Assembly: GCF_000194155.1 (NCBI RefSeq)
Contig: NZ_GL877881.1
Span: forward strand, 355,846 to 419,845
Direction: 5' to 3'
DNA length: 64,000 nt
Source: Saccharopolyspora spinosa NRRL 18395
GTDB lineage: Bacteria; Actinomycetota; Actinomycetes; Mycobacteriales; Pseudonocardiaceae
Part shown: piece by piece, positions 24,762-33,497 of the stretch
Numbering within the stretch: position 1 is the stretch's first letter
Layout: every line of letters begins with the position of its first letter
Notes under the pieces: generated by a model
What the model saw: only the letters and a program-made list of their open reading frames with translations
Told to the model about the DNA's origin: nothing
Databases searched by the model: none
Program-made: the position numbers and the translations under genes

Positions 24762-24873
24762 CGGCAAAAGACCAGTCCTCGCAGCACATTTGCCGTCGAG
24801 GCGCGACAAGATCGGGCCCTCATCCGCTTCCTTGCGGGTGCGGGCCCGCCCCCGGGCAGCGCGGACGGTTCAC

Positions 24874-24901
24874 CTCAGGTCCACCGGGACGTGGACCTGA
24901 G
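24874..24901. terminator. Perfect 11-bp hairpin between convergent operons
   Basis: CTCAGGTCCAC and GTGGACCTGAG pair around a 6-nt loop, in the 307-nt gap between the MHS transporter and the convergent MFS gene. No T-tract follows on either strand. A bidirectional terminator is the simplest reading. Nothing else is seen in this gap. Confidence 0.6.
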
Positions 24902-25068
24902 CTGAGACCGGGAGGGCCCCGAGGCTGCCGCACCGACCCGGCTGCCACGCGCCGAGCAGTCGGGTCGGTACCTCGGTGCCCTCCAGCGGTCACGAGCAGG
25001 ATGCCGAATCCAATGGGCTTGGGTGGCGCGGTCGGGGGCGTGGTCACACGCATGCCAGCTGGGGCGGG

Positions 25069-26307
25069 TCATCGATGGGCGGGACGGGCGGTGTAGGCGA
25101 CAGCGGGGATGATGGCCAGGGCGAGGGCGCCGCCGATGCCGGCGAGTGCGGTGTAGCTGCTGGCGGCGACGACCAGACCGGATGCCATACCGCCCCCGGC
25201 TCCGGCGAGTGCGATGGCGACGTCGACCGCGCCCTGGGTCTTGGCGCGGGTTGCCAGGGGGACGGTGTCGGTGATGATCGCGGTTCCGCTGACCAGCCCG
25301 AAGTTCCAGCCGAGTCCGAGCAGAGCGAGAGCGAAGGCCAGCAGTACCACGGAGTTCGGCGGTGCCAGGGCCGCGAGCAGTCCCGCGCCGAGGAGGGTGA
25401 CCCCGGAAGCGGCGGCCACGGCCATCCGCCCGAAGCGGTCGACTAGCAGCCCGCTGAACGGCGATGGCAGGTACATCCCGGCCACGTGAACGGCGATGAC
25501 CAGGCCCGCCGCGCTGACATCGTGGCCGTGGTGCTGCATGTGGATGGGCGTCATGGTCATGATCGCGACCATGATCAGCTGCGTGAGCACCATGACTGCC
25601 GCACCCAGCATCAGGTGTGCGCTGCGACCGTTTCGCGTGCTGGTCGCTTCCTGCTCCGGGGGTTCGCCGGCGGGATCTGCCGCGTCCGCGGCGATGGCCC
25701 GTGCGGTGGTCAGGGGGTCGGGGCGAAGCATGGTCCACAGCACGGCCGCGGCTGCTGCGTAGGCGACCGAGGCCAGGATGAAGGGACCGGCCAGACGCGG
25801 GATGTTCAGGGCATCGGCCAACTGGCCCGTCGCGGTGACCAGGTTCGGTCCGGCGACCGCCCCCACGGTGGTGGCCACCAGGACGGTGCTCACGGCCCGG
25901 CCGCGGTGCTGTGGCGAGGCGAGGTCGGCTCCGGCGTAGCGGGCCTGGAGGTTGGTGGCGGTGCCCGCGCCGTAGACGAACAGTGCGAGGAACAGTAGTA
26001 GCACGCTGCCGGTGGCAGCGGCGATGACGACCCCGAGGCTTCCTGCAGCTCCGGCGGCGTAGCCCACCGAGAGCCCGATGCGGCGGCCCAGGTGCTGCGA
26101 GGTGCGTCCGACGATGACCGCAGCGGCGGCGGAGCCGATGGTGAAGAGACCGCTGGGCAGCCCGGACAGGCTGGTGCTGCCGAGCATGTCTTGCGCCAGC
26201 AGGGCGCCAACGGTGATGCCGGCGGCGAGACCGGCTCCGCTGAGGATCTGGGCGGTCACGAGCACCGCGAGGATGCGCTTTTGGGCTGGGTGAACTGCAG
26301 TGCGCAC
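25069..26307 (-). CDS. MFS transporter, drug/metabolite efflux type (412 aa)
   Basis: Twelve hydrophobic segments and MFS loop motifs (GRTSQHLGRRIGLS and GLLVDRFGRMAVA) define it. A His-rich loop (MTPIHMQHHGHD, residues about 235-250) is unusual and could bind metal. I use GTG 26307 (RTAVHPAQKRIL), with AAAGG upstream; a far longer frame to 27156 is open but runs over the methyltransferase gene and is spurious. The substrate is unknown. Confidence 0.8.
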   Translation of the reverse strand: MRTAVHPAQKRILAVLVTAQILSGAGLAAGITVGALLAQDMLGSTSLSGLPSGLFTIGSAAAAVIVGRTSQHLGRRIGLSVGYAAGAAGSLGVVIAAATGSVLLLFLALFVYGAGTATNLQARYAGADLASPQHRGRAVSTVLVATTVGAVAGPNLVTATGQLADALNIPRLAGPFILASVAYAAAAAVLWTMLRPDPLTTARAIAADAADPAGEPPEQEATSTRNGRSAHLMLGAAVMVLTQLIMVAIMTMTPIHMQHHGHDVSAAGLVIAVHVAGMYLPSPFSGLLVDRFGRMAVAAASGVTLLGAGLLAALAPPNSVVLLAFALALLGLGWNFGLVSGTAIITDTVPLATRAKTQGAVDVAIALAGAGGGMASGLVVAASSYTALAGIGGALALAIIPAVAYTARPAHR

Positions 26308-26408
26308 GGGGTGCCTTTCGGGCCGGACGCGGCGAGGGCGTCGGGCGGCTCGGCCGGTGCGTCGGGACGGCACGAGTGCCGGACGCTCCGGTGGGAGGTT
26401 CGGTGAGG

Positions 26409-27065
26409 TCAGCGGGGCTTGGTTTGGGTGATGCGCCACAGTCGGCGTGGAAGTCGACCTTCTTCGAAGGCGTGTACCTCGGACGGATTCCACTGCTGCG
26501 CGAGGGTTTCGACCAGTGCGCGGTCGAAGAAGTGCACGGCGAAGCCGCCGTGTTCGTAGATGTCGTCGCCGTGCGCGATGCCGGTGCCGTAGTGGGCATC
26601 GCCGGTGTGGCGGACGGTGTACACCAAGGTGCCGCCCGGCCGCAGCACGCGACGGATCTCCGCGACGAGCGCGCGAATCTCTGCAGTGGACAGTGCCATG
26701 CACAGCAGCATGTGCGCGAAAACGCCGTCCACGCTGCCGTCGGGAAGCGGGATCGGGGTGCGGGCGTCGTGGAGGGTCGTGGTGATGTTCTCGGCGAGGC
26801 CGCGCTGGTGCGCGCGGGTGCGAAGTTGGGTCAGGCCATCGCGGCTGAAGTCCGTGGCGTGCACGGTGAATCCGCGCCGGGCGAAGTGAAGGCTGTCGCG
26901 GCCATGCCCGGCGCCCAGGTGGAGGACCGCAGTGGCGTGGCCGGCGGAGAAGACGTCGGCCGCGTGTTGCGCGGGTTCGGATGGTTCGTCGCCGTACATG
27001 TGGGGGTGGGCCTGGTGAGTGGACTGCCAGTGCGTGCGCTGAGCGCGTCCCAGGTCGACGGTCAT
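26409..27065 (-). CDS. Class I SAM-dependent methyltransferase (218 aa)
   Basis: Motif I is VLHLGAGHGRDSLHFARRG, motif II VHATDFSRDGL, and the post-I region LPDGSVDGVFAHMLLCMAL with VLRPGGTLVYTVRHTG completes a Methyltransf_11/25 fold. ATG 27065 follows GCGAGG. It lies 102 nt upstream of the MFS gene on the same strand and 63 nt after the regulator gene, so the three may be one operon. The acceptor substrate is unknown; thiol or metalloid methylation would fit the neighbours but is speculation. Confidence 0.8.
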   Translation of the reverse strand: MTVDLGRAQRTHWQSTHQAHPHMYGDEPSEPAQHAADVFSAGHATAVLHLGAGHGRDSLHFARRGFTVHATDFSRDGLTQLRTRAHQRGLAENITTTLHDARTPIPLPDGSVDGVFAHMLLCMALSTAEIRALVAEIRRVLRPGGTLVYTVRHTGDAHYGTGIAHGDDIYEHGGFAVHFFDRALVETLAQQWNPSEVHAFEEGRLPRRLWRITQTKPR

Positions 27066-27127
27066 GGTGCCTCGCATTCGGTAGATCGCCGTGCGGGTTT
27101 CGGTGCGCGGGTCGACGTGGGCGTGCG

Positions 27128-27787
27128 TCAGCTCGTTTCCACGGGCAGTTCGGCAAGTTGCCATTCGAGCATCCCGTCGGTGAGCCGTCGGGCGCTGCGG
27201 CCGTGGGCGGCCAGCAGACGCACAGCGTCGTGGGCGAGCACGCAGTAGCTACCGCGGCAGTAGGCGACGATCTCTTGATCGGCCGGGATTTCTCCGAGCT
27301 TGTCGGCCAGTTCTTCTACCGGAATCGACACCGCGCCCGGGATGTGCCCAGCTTCGTACTCCTCGCGCGGACGCACGTCGAGCACGACGACGTCACCGAG
27401 CCGCGCCCGGCGGAGCAGTTCCTCGCGGCTGACGTGTTCGGCATCGTCGGAACCGAGGTAGGCGGCGCGGGCCGCTTCCACGTCGGGCAGGTGGGCATTG
27501 GCGACGGTGCGCATCAGCGCGTACAGGGCGGCGACGTCCGTGCCGGCGAGGCGGTAGTAGATCTTGGTGCCATCCCGGCGGGTGGTGACCAGGTTCGCCT
27601 GCTTGAGGGTCTGCAGGTGCGCCGAGGCGGTGGTCATCCCCAGCTGCGCCGCGCGCGCCAACGCCTCGACCGTGCGCTCGCCCTGGGCGAGCAGGTCGAG
27701 CAGCTCCAGCCTCTTGCCGCTGCCCAGCGCCTTGCCGACGCGGGCGAACTGGTCGAACAAGGCCGTCTTCGCGTCTCGATCACCCAT
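27128..27787 (-). CDS. ArsR-type regulator fused to a rhodanese domain (219 aa)
   Basis: Residues 10-95 form an ArsR winged helix (GKRLELLDLLAQGERTVEAL, HLQTLKQANLVTTRRDGTKI). Residues 115-215 form a rhodanese domain with VLDVRPREEYEAGHIPGAVS and active loop Cys177 in YCRGSYC (second Cys at 182). Such fusions link gene control to sulfane sulfur; the loop Cys could accept persulfide and alter DNA binding. ATG 27787 is chosen; a dyad for binding lies at once upstream. Divergent from the persulfide dioxygenase gene. Confidence 0.85.
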   Translation of the reverse strand: MGDRDAKTALFDQFARVGKALGSGKRLELLDLLAQGERTVEALARAAQLGMTTASAHLQTLKQANLVTTRRDGTKIYYRLAGTDVAALYALMRTVANAHLPDVEAARAAYLGSDDAEHVSREELLRRARLGDVVVLDVRPREEYEAGHIPGAVSIPVEELADKLGEIPADQEIVAYCRGSYCVLAHDAVRLLAAHGRSARRLTDGMLEWQLAELPVETS

Positions 27788-27790
27788 CGA

Positions 27791-27811
27791 TACTCCAATC
27801 TTCTTTGGAAT
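27791..27811. promoter_or_regulatory. Dyad in the ArsR-rhodanese / ETHE1 intergenic region
   Basis: TACTCCAA and TTGGAATA form an imperfect palindrome around a 5-nt spacer, right before the regulator's start codon and upstream of the divergent gene. A TATAAC hexamer follows at about 27816. It is a plausible ArsR operator controlling both directions. Confidence 0.45.
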
Positions 27812-27868
27812 AGTGTATAACCAAGTCAAGGGGGCGATGGAACACCCACCGATGGGAGGGGTACCGCG

Positions 27869-29224
27869 ATGAGCACGGTGGACGTGGTGCCGCTCGTCGA
27901 TGAAGGGCTCGGCAATTCCGCCTACCTGGTCGACCTCGGAGACGGGCGAGGGCTGGTGGTGGACGTGAGCCTGGACCTGCGGGGCGCGTGGCAGGCCGCG
28001 CGGCGGCGCGGTCTGGAGCTGGCGTTCGCTGCGGACACCCACCTGCACGCCGACTTCCTCTCCGGCGCGCGTCAGCTGGCCGCGACGGAAGGTACCCGCG
28101 TCCTGGCGTCGGCCGCCGGGCACCGGGAGTTCCGCCACAGCGGGCTGCGCGACGGAGACGAGGTCGATCTCGGCGGGCTGCGGCTGCGAGCGCTGGCCAC
28201 GCCTGGGCACACCCACGAGCACCTTGCGTTCCTGCTGCTCGACGGCGACCGCCCGGCAGGGGTGTTCACCGGCGGATCGCTGCTGGTCGGAGCTGCGGCT
28301 CGCACCGATTTGATCTCGCCGCAGCAGACGGAGGCCCTGGCACGCCAGCAGTACACCTCCCTTCAGCGGTTGGCGGGCCTGCCCGATGAGGTCGCGGTCT
28401 GGCCCACCCACGGAGCCGGGTCGTTCTGCTCGGCACCACCGGGTGCGCGGCGCACCAGCACCATCGGCGCGGAGAAGGCCGGCAATCCGTTGCTGCGGGC
28501 CCGCGACGCGGACGCCTTCGCGACGGCTCTGCTCGACTCGCTCGGCAGTTTCCCGCCCTACTTCCTGCGGCTGGCCGAAGCCAACCGACGCGGCCCGGCG
28601 GTGCTGAATTCCTACCCCGAGCTGTCCGCGCTGGATTCGGCGCGGGTGCAGTCGCTGATCGCCGAGGGTGCGCAGGTAATCGATGCCCGCCCCGTGGAAC
28701 GGTTCGCCGCCGCCCACATCCCCGGAGCGCTGTCGATCCCGCTGCGTCCGGTGTTCGCGTCTTGGTTGGGCTGGCTCGCCCCGCCCGAGCCACCGCTGGT
28801 GATCGTCCGCGAGGACGCGCAGGACCCGGCCGAGATCGCCTGGCAGGCAGCCAAGATCGGCTGCAGCAGCATCGTCGGAGAGCTGGCCGGCGGGATGGAC
28901 GCCTGGACGGCCGCCGGCCGCACCACGATGAGCACCCAGCTCGTCCGCGCCGACGAGATCACCGACCAGCACGTCCTCGATGTGCGCCAGGCATCGGAGT
29001 TCGCCGCCGGGCACCTGCCCGGCGCCACCCACGTCGAACTCGGCGCGCTCGCCGATCAGGCTGACGCGCTGGCCGCCTCGCCGACCGTGGTCATGTGCGG
29101 GCATGGCGAGCGGGCGATAGGCGGGGCCAGCCTGCTGGAGCGAGCCGGGCACCGCGATCTGGCGGTCTTGCAGGGCGGCCCGGAGGACTGGGCCGAGATC
29201 ACCGGCCGTTCGCTGGAGGTCTGA
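27869..29224 (+). CDS. ETHE1/BLH-like persulfide dioxygenase with two C-terminal rhodanese domains (451 aa)
   Basis: The N-terminal 240 residues are a metallo-beta-lactamase fold with the persulfide-dioxygenase signature THLHADF (His58, His60, Asp62) and PGHTHEH (His114). Two rhodanese domains follow: one at about 255-350 (VIDARPVERFAAAHIPGAL) whose active-site position reads IVREDAQ without Cys, and one at about 355-450 (VLDVRQASEFAAGHLPGA) with Cys410 in VVMCGHG. The enzyme would oxidise glutathione- or mycothiol-type persulfide to sulfite and pass sulfur by the second rhodanese. ATG follows GGGAGGGG. Confidence 0.85.
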   Translation: MSTVDVVPLVDEGLGNSAYLVDLGDGRGLVVDVSLDLRGAWQAARRRGLELAFAADTHLHADFLSGARQLAATEGTRVLASAAGHREFRHSGLRDGDEVDLGGLRLRALATPGHTHEHLAFLLLDGDRPAGVFTGGSLLVGAAARTDLISPQQTEALARQQYTSLQRLAGLPDEVAVWPTHGAGSFCSAPPGARRTSTIGAEKAGNPLLRARDADAFATALLDSLGSFPPYFLRLAEANRRGPAVLNSYPELSALDSARVQSLIAEGAQVIDARPVERFAAAHIPGALSIPLRPVFASWLGWLAPPEPPLVIVREDAQDPAEIAWQAAKIGCSSIVGELAGGMDAWTAAGRTTMSTQLVRADEITDQHVLDVRQASEFAAGHLPGATHVELGALADQADALAASPTVVMCGHGERAIGGASLLERAGHRDLAVLQGGPEDWAEITGRSLEV

Positions 29225-29226
29225 GC

Positions 29227-30498
29227 ATGAGCACCACCGGCCTGCGGCTGGGCCTGCGCGCAAACCTCGCCCAGTTCAGCCTGCTCGTGGCGGTCAACGC
29301 CCTGGTTGGCGGGATGGTCGGCCAGGAGCAGACGGTGCTCCCGCTCCTGGCCAAGCAGGAATTCCACCTGGCCGGCTACACCTTCCTGTTGACCTACGTG
29401 CTCGTCTTCGGGCTCAGCAAGGCCGCCACCAACTACCTCGCCGGCACCTGGTCCGACCGCTTCGGCCGCAAACCCGTCCTGGTCGCGGGGTGGTTGATCG
29501 CCATCCCCGTTCCGCTGATGCTGATCTGGGCACCGAACTGGGGCTGGATCGTGGCCGCCAACTTCCTGCTCGGCATCAACCAGGGCCTGACCTGGTCGAC
29601 GACCGTGATCATGAAGGTCGATCTCGTCGGTCCTCGGCAGCGAGGGCTGGCAATGGGGTTCAACGAAGCCGCCGGATACGGCGCGGTCGCGATCACCGCG
29701 GCACTCGCCGGTTATCTCGCGGCGCAGTACGGGCTCCGCCCCGCCCCGTTCCTGCTCGGGGCGTTCTACGTCGTACTCGGCCTCACCCTCTCAGCCCTCG
29801 TGGTGCGAGAAACCCGCGATCACGCCCACCTGGAAGCCACCCAGCGCACCAGCAGCAGAAACGCCGGCGAGCACACCAGCCTGACCAACCGGCAGGTCTT
29901 CGCCCGCACCACCTTCACCGACCCGGCCCTGTCTTCGGCGAGCCACGCCGGCCTGGTCAACAACCTCAACTTCGGCCTTTCCTGGGGCCTGTTCCCGCTG
30001 TTGTTCGCCAGCGTCGGCTTGGCCGTCGACCGCGTCGGACTCCTGGTGGCCCTCTACCCCGCGGTCTGGGGAATCGGACAACTCGCCACCGGCGCGCTGT
30101 CCGACCGATGGGGCCGCAAGCACCTCATCACCACCGGAATGCTCACCCAGGCAGCCGCGCTGGCCCTCATCGCCGTGGCCCACAGCTTCTCCGCGTGGGC
30201 GCTCGCCACCGTTCTGCTGGGAGCCGGAACCGCGATGGTCTACCCGACACTGCTGGCGGCCATCGGCGACGTCGCCCACCCCAGCTGGCGCGCCCGCTCC
30301 GTCGGCGTCTACCGCCTCTGGCGCGACAGCGGCTACGCCGCCGGCGCCGTCCTCGGCGGCGTCGTCGCCGACCTCTGGGACCTGCGCGCCGCAATCTGGG
30401 CCGCAGCCGCCCTCAGCTTCGCCACCGGTCTCAGCGTTGCTATCCGCATGTACGAAACCCATCCCCGAACCCGCCATGCTGCCGAGGAGACCCCATGA
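29227..30498 (+). CDS. MFS transporter in the sulfur module (423 aa)
   Basis: Twelve predicted helices and both MFS loops are present (GTWSDRFGRKPVLVAG and GALSDRWGRKHLITTG). A Thr/Ser-rich cytoplasmic loop divides the two halves (THQRTSSRNAG-like region around residue 200-220). It starts 2 nt after the dioxygenase stop and is surely co-transcribed with it. Export of a sulfur compound (such as sulfite) or uptake of a sulfur source is plausible, not shown. The following gene overlaps by 4 nt but is truncated. Confidence 0.8.
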   Translation: MSTTGLRLGLRANLAQFSLLVAVNALVGGMVGQEQTVLPLLAKQEFHLAGYTFLLTYVLVFGLSKAATNYLAGTWSDRFGRKPVLVAGWLIAIPVPLMLIWAPNWGWIVAANFLLGINQGLTWSTTVIMKVDLVGPRQRGLAMGFNEAAGYGAVAITAALAGYLAAQYGLRPAPFLLGAFYVVLGLTLSALVVRETRDHAHLEATQRTSSRNAGEHTSLTNRQVFARTTFTDPALSSASHAGLVNNLNFGLSWGLFPLLFASVGLAVDRVGLLVALYPAVWGIGQLATGALSDRWGRKHLITTGMLTQAAALALIAVAHSFSAWALATVLLGAGTAMVYPTLLAAIGDVAHPSWRARSVGVYRLWRDSGYAAGAVLGGVVADLWDLRAAIWAAAALSFATGLSVAIRMYETHPRTRHAAEETP

Positions 30499-30548
30499 CC
30501 ATCCCCGCCGGACTCCACGTCAACCCGATCTACCTGGACTACAACTAA
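30495..30548 (+). pseudogene. First 17 codons of a cysteine desulfurase-like gene
   Basis: ATG 30495 sits in an ATGA overlap with the MFS stop and reads IPAGLHVNPIYLDYN before an immediate TAA. The NifS/IscS family opens with PIYLDYNATTPVDP, so the gene is cut within its first motif. The DNA after 30545 belongs to an unrelated frame. This shows a deletion or recombination junction that removed the rest of a sulfur-mobilisation gene from the operon. Confidence 0.65.
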
Positions 30549-30660
30549 GCAGTATGGCTCGGAAAAGATCGTCGAGCGTGTGCGTGACCTGCGTTCCCGG
30601 ATGGACACGACGTGCGGTGACGTCAAGCTGCTTGATCGTATGTTGATCGACCTTTACGGC
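30549..30660 (+). pseudogene. C-terminal fragment of an unknown helical (TPR/XRE-like) protein
   Basis: A frame with no start reads KIVERVRDLRSRMDTTCGDV, then KLLDRMLIDLYG and a TGA that overlaps the ribosome-binding site of the next gene. The composition resembles the end of an XRE-TPR regulator. It begins directly after the truncated desulfurase. Identity is tentative; the coding character and gene-to-gene spacing are the evidence. Confidence 0.4.
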
Positions 30661-30669
30661 TGAAGGAGT

Positions 30670-31140
30670 GTGACGCGACTTGCTGTGACGGGGCACCGAG
30701 GGCTGCCGCAGCAGACCACAGAACTGGTGCAGTATGCGCTTCGTTCAGAGTTGGGGAAGTACGCGACTCCCTGATCGGGCTGAGCCGCATCGCGGACGGC
30801 GCGGATACGCTCTTCGCACGAGCAGTCCTCGTAGCGCGGGGCGCTGATCGTCATCGTTCCGGCAGCCAACTACCGCGAGAAACTTCCGGAAGAGCACCAC
30901 ACCGACTACGACGAACTGTTCGGCCTAGCCTCGGAGATCATCCGGCTCGACTTCTCCGATTCGACCTCCGAGTCCCACATAACGGCCAGCGTCAAGATGA
31001 TCGAGCTGGCGGATCGCCTCGTTACGGTGTGGGATGGCATGCCTGCTCGGGGCTACGGGGGCACGGCTGATGTTGTGGAGGCCGCTCGTGAGCGTGATCT
31101 CGCGGTCACCGTCATCTGGCCGGATGGAGCCGACGCATAG
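30670..31140 (+). pseudogene. SLOG-like nucleotide-binding protein, broken by frameshifts
   Basis: Three frames read one protein: GTG 30670 gives TRLAVTGHRGLPQQTTELVQ and stops near 30773; another frame gives GLSRIADGADTLFARAVLVA; a third gives IVIVPAANYREKLPEEHHTD and later VTVWDGMPARGYGGTADVV to the TAG at 31140. The GHRGLP, ADGADxLFA and PARGYGGTADVV blocks match a SLOG-fold family common in Streptomyces-type genomes. At least two frameshifts, near 30765 and 30842, make it non-functional. Confidence 0.7.
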
Positions 31141-31269
31141 CCTCGCTGCACCTTCTCGCGTCGGGAAGTGTGGGAGAAGTATGTGCACTGGCTTCCACCG
31201 ACAATGCCCCACCGCGGGTGTGCCAGTACCAGTGCCCGCACCGATCATGCGCTCAGGCCTGAGACTGCC

Positions 31270-31722
31270 TCACCGGAAAGTTCCCCTTTCGGAACCGGGG
31301 CGTCGCACCGCCACCATTCCCGCGACTGCCAGGCCCAAGATGATCGACAGCGCCCCAACGACGACGTTGTTCCAGATCATCCCCACCGTCGGCAGACCGA
31401 AAGTGGTGACCCACGTCGCGATGATCAGCCAAATTCCGATAGGAGCCGCAGTCCAGCTGATGCCACCGCTGCGTTCCGGCGTTCCGGTGAGCCCCAGACC
31501 GATCGCCGTGACGATCAGCCCCAGGATGAGATTGTTCATGCTCAGTAATGGCTGAGAGCCAGCGAACCCAACGACCCAGGGCGAGACTGCGGTGTAGGCG
31601 CCGGTGAGCATGAGGGCGGATTCGCTGCCCGTAGTGGTAGGTGCGGCTAAGGCGGCTTCGTAGTCCCTGAGACGCGAGGTCTCAGCCGTTGTGCGAGTAC
31701 CGCGTTGTTCCGGGGCGACCAT
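31270..31722 (-). CDS. SPW-repeat membrane protein (150 aa)
   Basis: Four transmembrane helices are predicted after a 35-residue soluble start. The first SPW motif is in AVSPWVVGFAG, with NNLILGLIVTAIGLG and, in the second repeat, NNVVVGALSIILGLAVAG. SPW proteins are small actinobacterial membrane proteins of unknown role, sometimes near stress genes. ATG 31722 follows GAGGAGATGAG. It stands alone. Confidence 0.8.
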   Translation of the reverse strand: MVAPEQRGTRTTAETSRLRDYEAALAAPTTTGSESALMLTGAYTAVSPWVVGFAGSQPLLSMNNLILGLIVTAIGLGLTGTPERSGGISWTAAPIGIWLIIATWVTTFGLPTVGMIWNNVVVGALSIILGLAVAGMVAVRRPGSERGTFR

Positions 31723-32233
31723 GACATCTCATCTCCTCGTTGCCTCGCAGATCTCTTGCTCCCCTCGAGTTGCCATCGCATGCCCTGTGCAAACGTGCCG
31801 ACGCCGTTGTACTGGAGTGCCTTTTGAGTACTTCCAGGGTGCATCCAGCACCACATACACCTCAAGGAGCAGGAGCCACAACAACATCGTGCACACCACA
31901 GGAAACAGGCGCTCGCCAGCCAGCATCTGTCATGAGATCAAGACCGCGAATTTGATTGCTCGTTGCCAGCAGCCGGATCGAGGAACCAGTTCGCTGGCGG
32001 TATGCCAAGCGTGGAGGATTCGGACGAGTGGTTCTTGCTTTCGGGGCATCACCTTTCCTGACCGCCTGAACAGAACTGACCCGGCCCACACGGGCCGGGT
32101 CAGTCCCACCGTTACCACCACGGAAGCCAGAAACCCGGTAAGGGCACCGGCTTCCCTCGACTACCCGCACAACGAGCACCGAAACCTCAGTCAGCGCAAT
32201 CTGATTGACGCTTGGCCGAATCAGGGGTGCTGT
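31723..32233. other. Intergenic region with one hairpin
   Basis: No gene is supported. Apart from the hairpin at 32076-32103 I see nothing organised; short open frames have no ribosome-binding site or family match. Confidence 0.45.
32076..32103. terminator. Perfect 12-bp hairpin
   Basis: CTGACCCGGCCC and GGGCCGGGTCAG pair perfectly around ACAC. It lies 130 nt beyond the end of the manganese catalase gene. No T-run follows. Probably a terminator for one of the flanking transcripts. Confidence 0.6.
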
Positions 32234-33187
32234 TCACGCGGGTCCGTACCTGACCGGCTCGTCGGCCTCCGCTAGTTCCATCTCAGCTGTCGCCTGGATG
32301 AGTTCGATCAGCTCCGAGTCGAGACCTGGGCTGAACTCCTCCGGCCGCTCCGGCGCGATGCCGAAAGGTACGCCCTCTGGCGCTTGGGCCATGCGCAACA
32401 CTTCGCCGTCGTGCGCCGACGGTGAATTCCCTTGGAAAACCTTGGCCGCCTCGGACTGGTGGTCGAGGTTGAAGGTGTACTGCCTGTTGTGCAGACCTCG
32501 CTCGAGCAGAGTGGCGACCTCTGGGTACCGCTCGGCGTTCGTCTTGGGAATCGGCAACGTCTTGCCCCAGTTCACACCGAGGCTTTCCAACGCCTTGGCA
32601 TAGGCGTTCTCGTGCGCTTGGTCGCGAACGATGAGGTACGACACCGTCGATCGCAGCGTCTTGTTCGAACTCATCTCGTAGATGCGGCACTTCTGGAGCC
32701 TGCCGGTCGACTCGAGCATCAGGTTGTACAGCAGATCAAGCACGAGGTTACCGCTGTTGTAGACATATGAGCCCGACCAGGGATTGCCCACAGCGTCGAC
32801 GGGCAGCGCACCTTGCGCGCCGACGAGCATGTGATGGATGTTGCCTTGTGCGAGGGCGTTCGACAACGGCGTCGCCCCCTTGGCACCTGGCTGATCGAGG
32901 GGCTCGTCCTTGGATCCCCGGTATCGCGGCGAACCATCCGTCAGCCGCGCGATCGTCGTGGCGATCAGCTCAACGTGGCTGATCTCCTCCGTTCCGATGC
33001 CGTACAGCAGGTCTCGATAAGGTTTGCCCTCGGGACCTCGGAAGTTGAAGCTCTGGAACAGGTACTGCATCATCGTCCGCATCTCACCGAACTGGCCGCC
33101 CAAGCCTTCCTGCAAGGCGTTGGCAGCGCCGGGGTCCGGCTCGTCAGGAACGATCTCGTTGATCATCCGCTGTACGTGGAAGAACAT
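32234..33187 (-). CDS. Manganese (non-haem) catalase (317 aa)
   Basis: The ferritin-like dimanganese catalase reads MFFHVQRMINEIVPDEPDP, then GGQFGEMRTMMQYLFQSFNF, GTEEISHVELIATTIARL (Glu and His ligands) and VRDQAHENAYAKALE (second ligand helix). These enzymes disproportionate H2O2. Length about 317 is normal. ATG 33187 follows GGGAGG. It is monocistronic; the C-terminal 60 residues are acidic and Pro-rich as in family members. Confidence 0.9.
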   Translation of the reverse strand: MFFHVQRMINEIVPDEPDPGAANALQEGLGGQFGEMRTMMQYLFQSFNFRGPEGKPYRDLLYGIGTEEISHVELIATTIARLTDGSPRYRGSKDEPLDQPGAKGATPLSNALAQGNIHHMLVGAQGALPVDAVGNPWSGSYVYNSGNLVLDLLYNLMLESTGRLQKCRIYEMSSNKTLRSTVSYLIVRDQAHENAYAKALESLGVNWGKTLPIPKTNAERYPEVATLLERGLHNRQYTFNLDHQSEAAKVFQGNSPSAHDGEVLRMAQAPEGVPFGIAPERPEEFSPGLDSELIELIQATAEMELAEADEPVRYGPA

Positions 33188-33497
33188 GGCACCTCCCACC
33201 CCGGCACCGCTGTCTGCTTGGCGCCACCGGGGGTAGCTGAGATCAAGACTCTGGATGGATGTGAGACGATTTCCGTCTGTGCTCGCTCGATCCGATGCAG
33301 CGGCGCCAGAACTACGTGCCTTGAATAGCCCGCCGACGAGCCAGCACCGTCCACGGTAGAAGCACCCGAGCCACTTCGCCAACGCTGCCAAGGCAATTAC
33401 AACCAGCTCGCCACCGTCTTGGTTCGCAGGTGGCGGTCCCGCCCGCGGAGCAGATCGAACTGTTGGCAGTTGCTCATGCAGGGTTGGGAACGGTCAA
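33188..33497. other. Intergenic region, possible gene end
   Basis: Only one coding-like trace is seen: a plus-strand frame reading VAVPPAEQIELLAVAHAGLG to a TAG at about 33498, with no start or family. The rest includes the catalase promoter side. No strong hairpin was seen. Confidence 0.35.

Noticed and set aside
25069-27156. 695-codon open frame on the minus strand
   Set aside because: The upstream 280 codons are Arg/Pro-rich and overlap the methyltransferase gene; the MFS protein starts at 26307.
27128-29263. 711-codon open frame on the minus strand
   Set aside because: The first 490 codons are antisense to the ETHE1-like gene; the ArsR-rhodanese protein starts at 27787.
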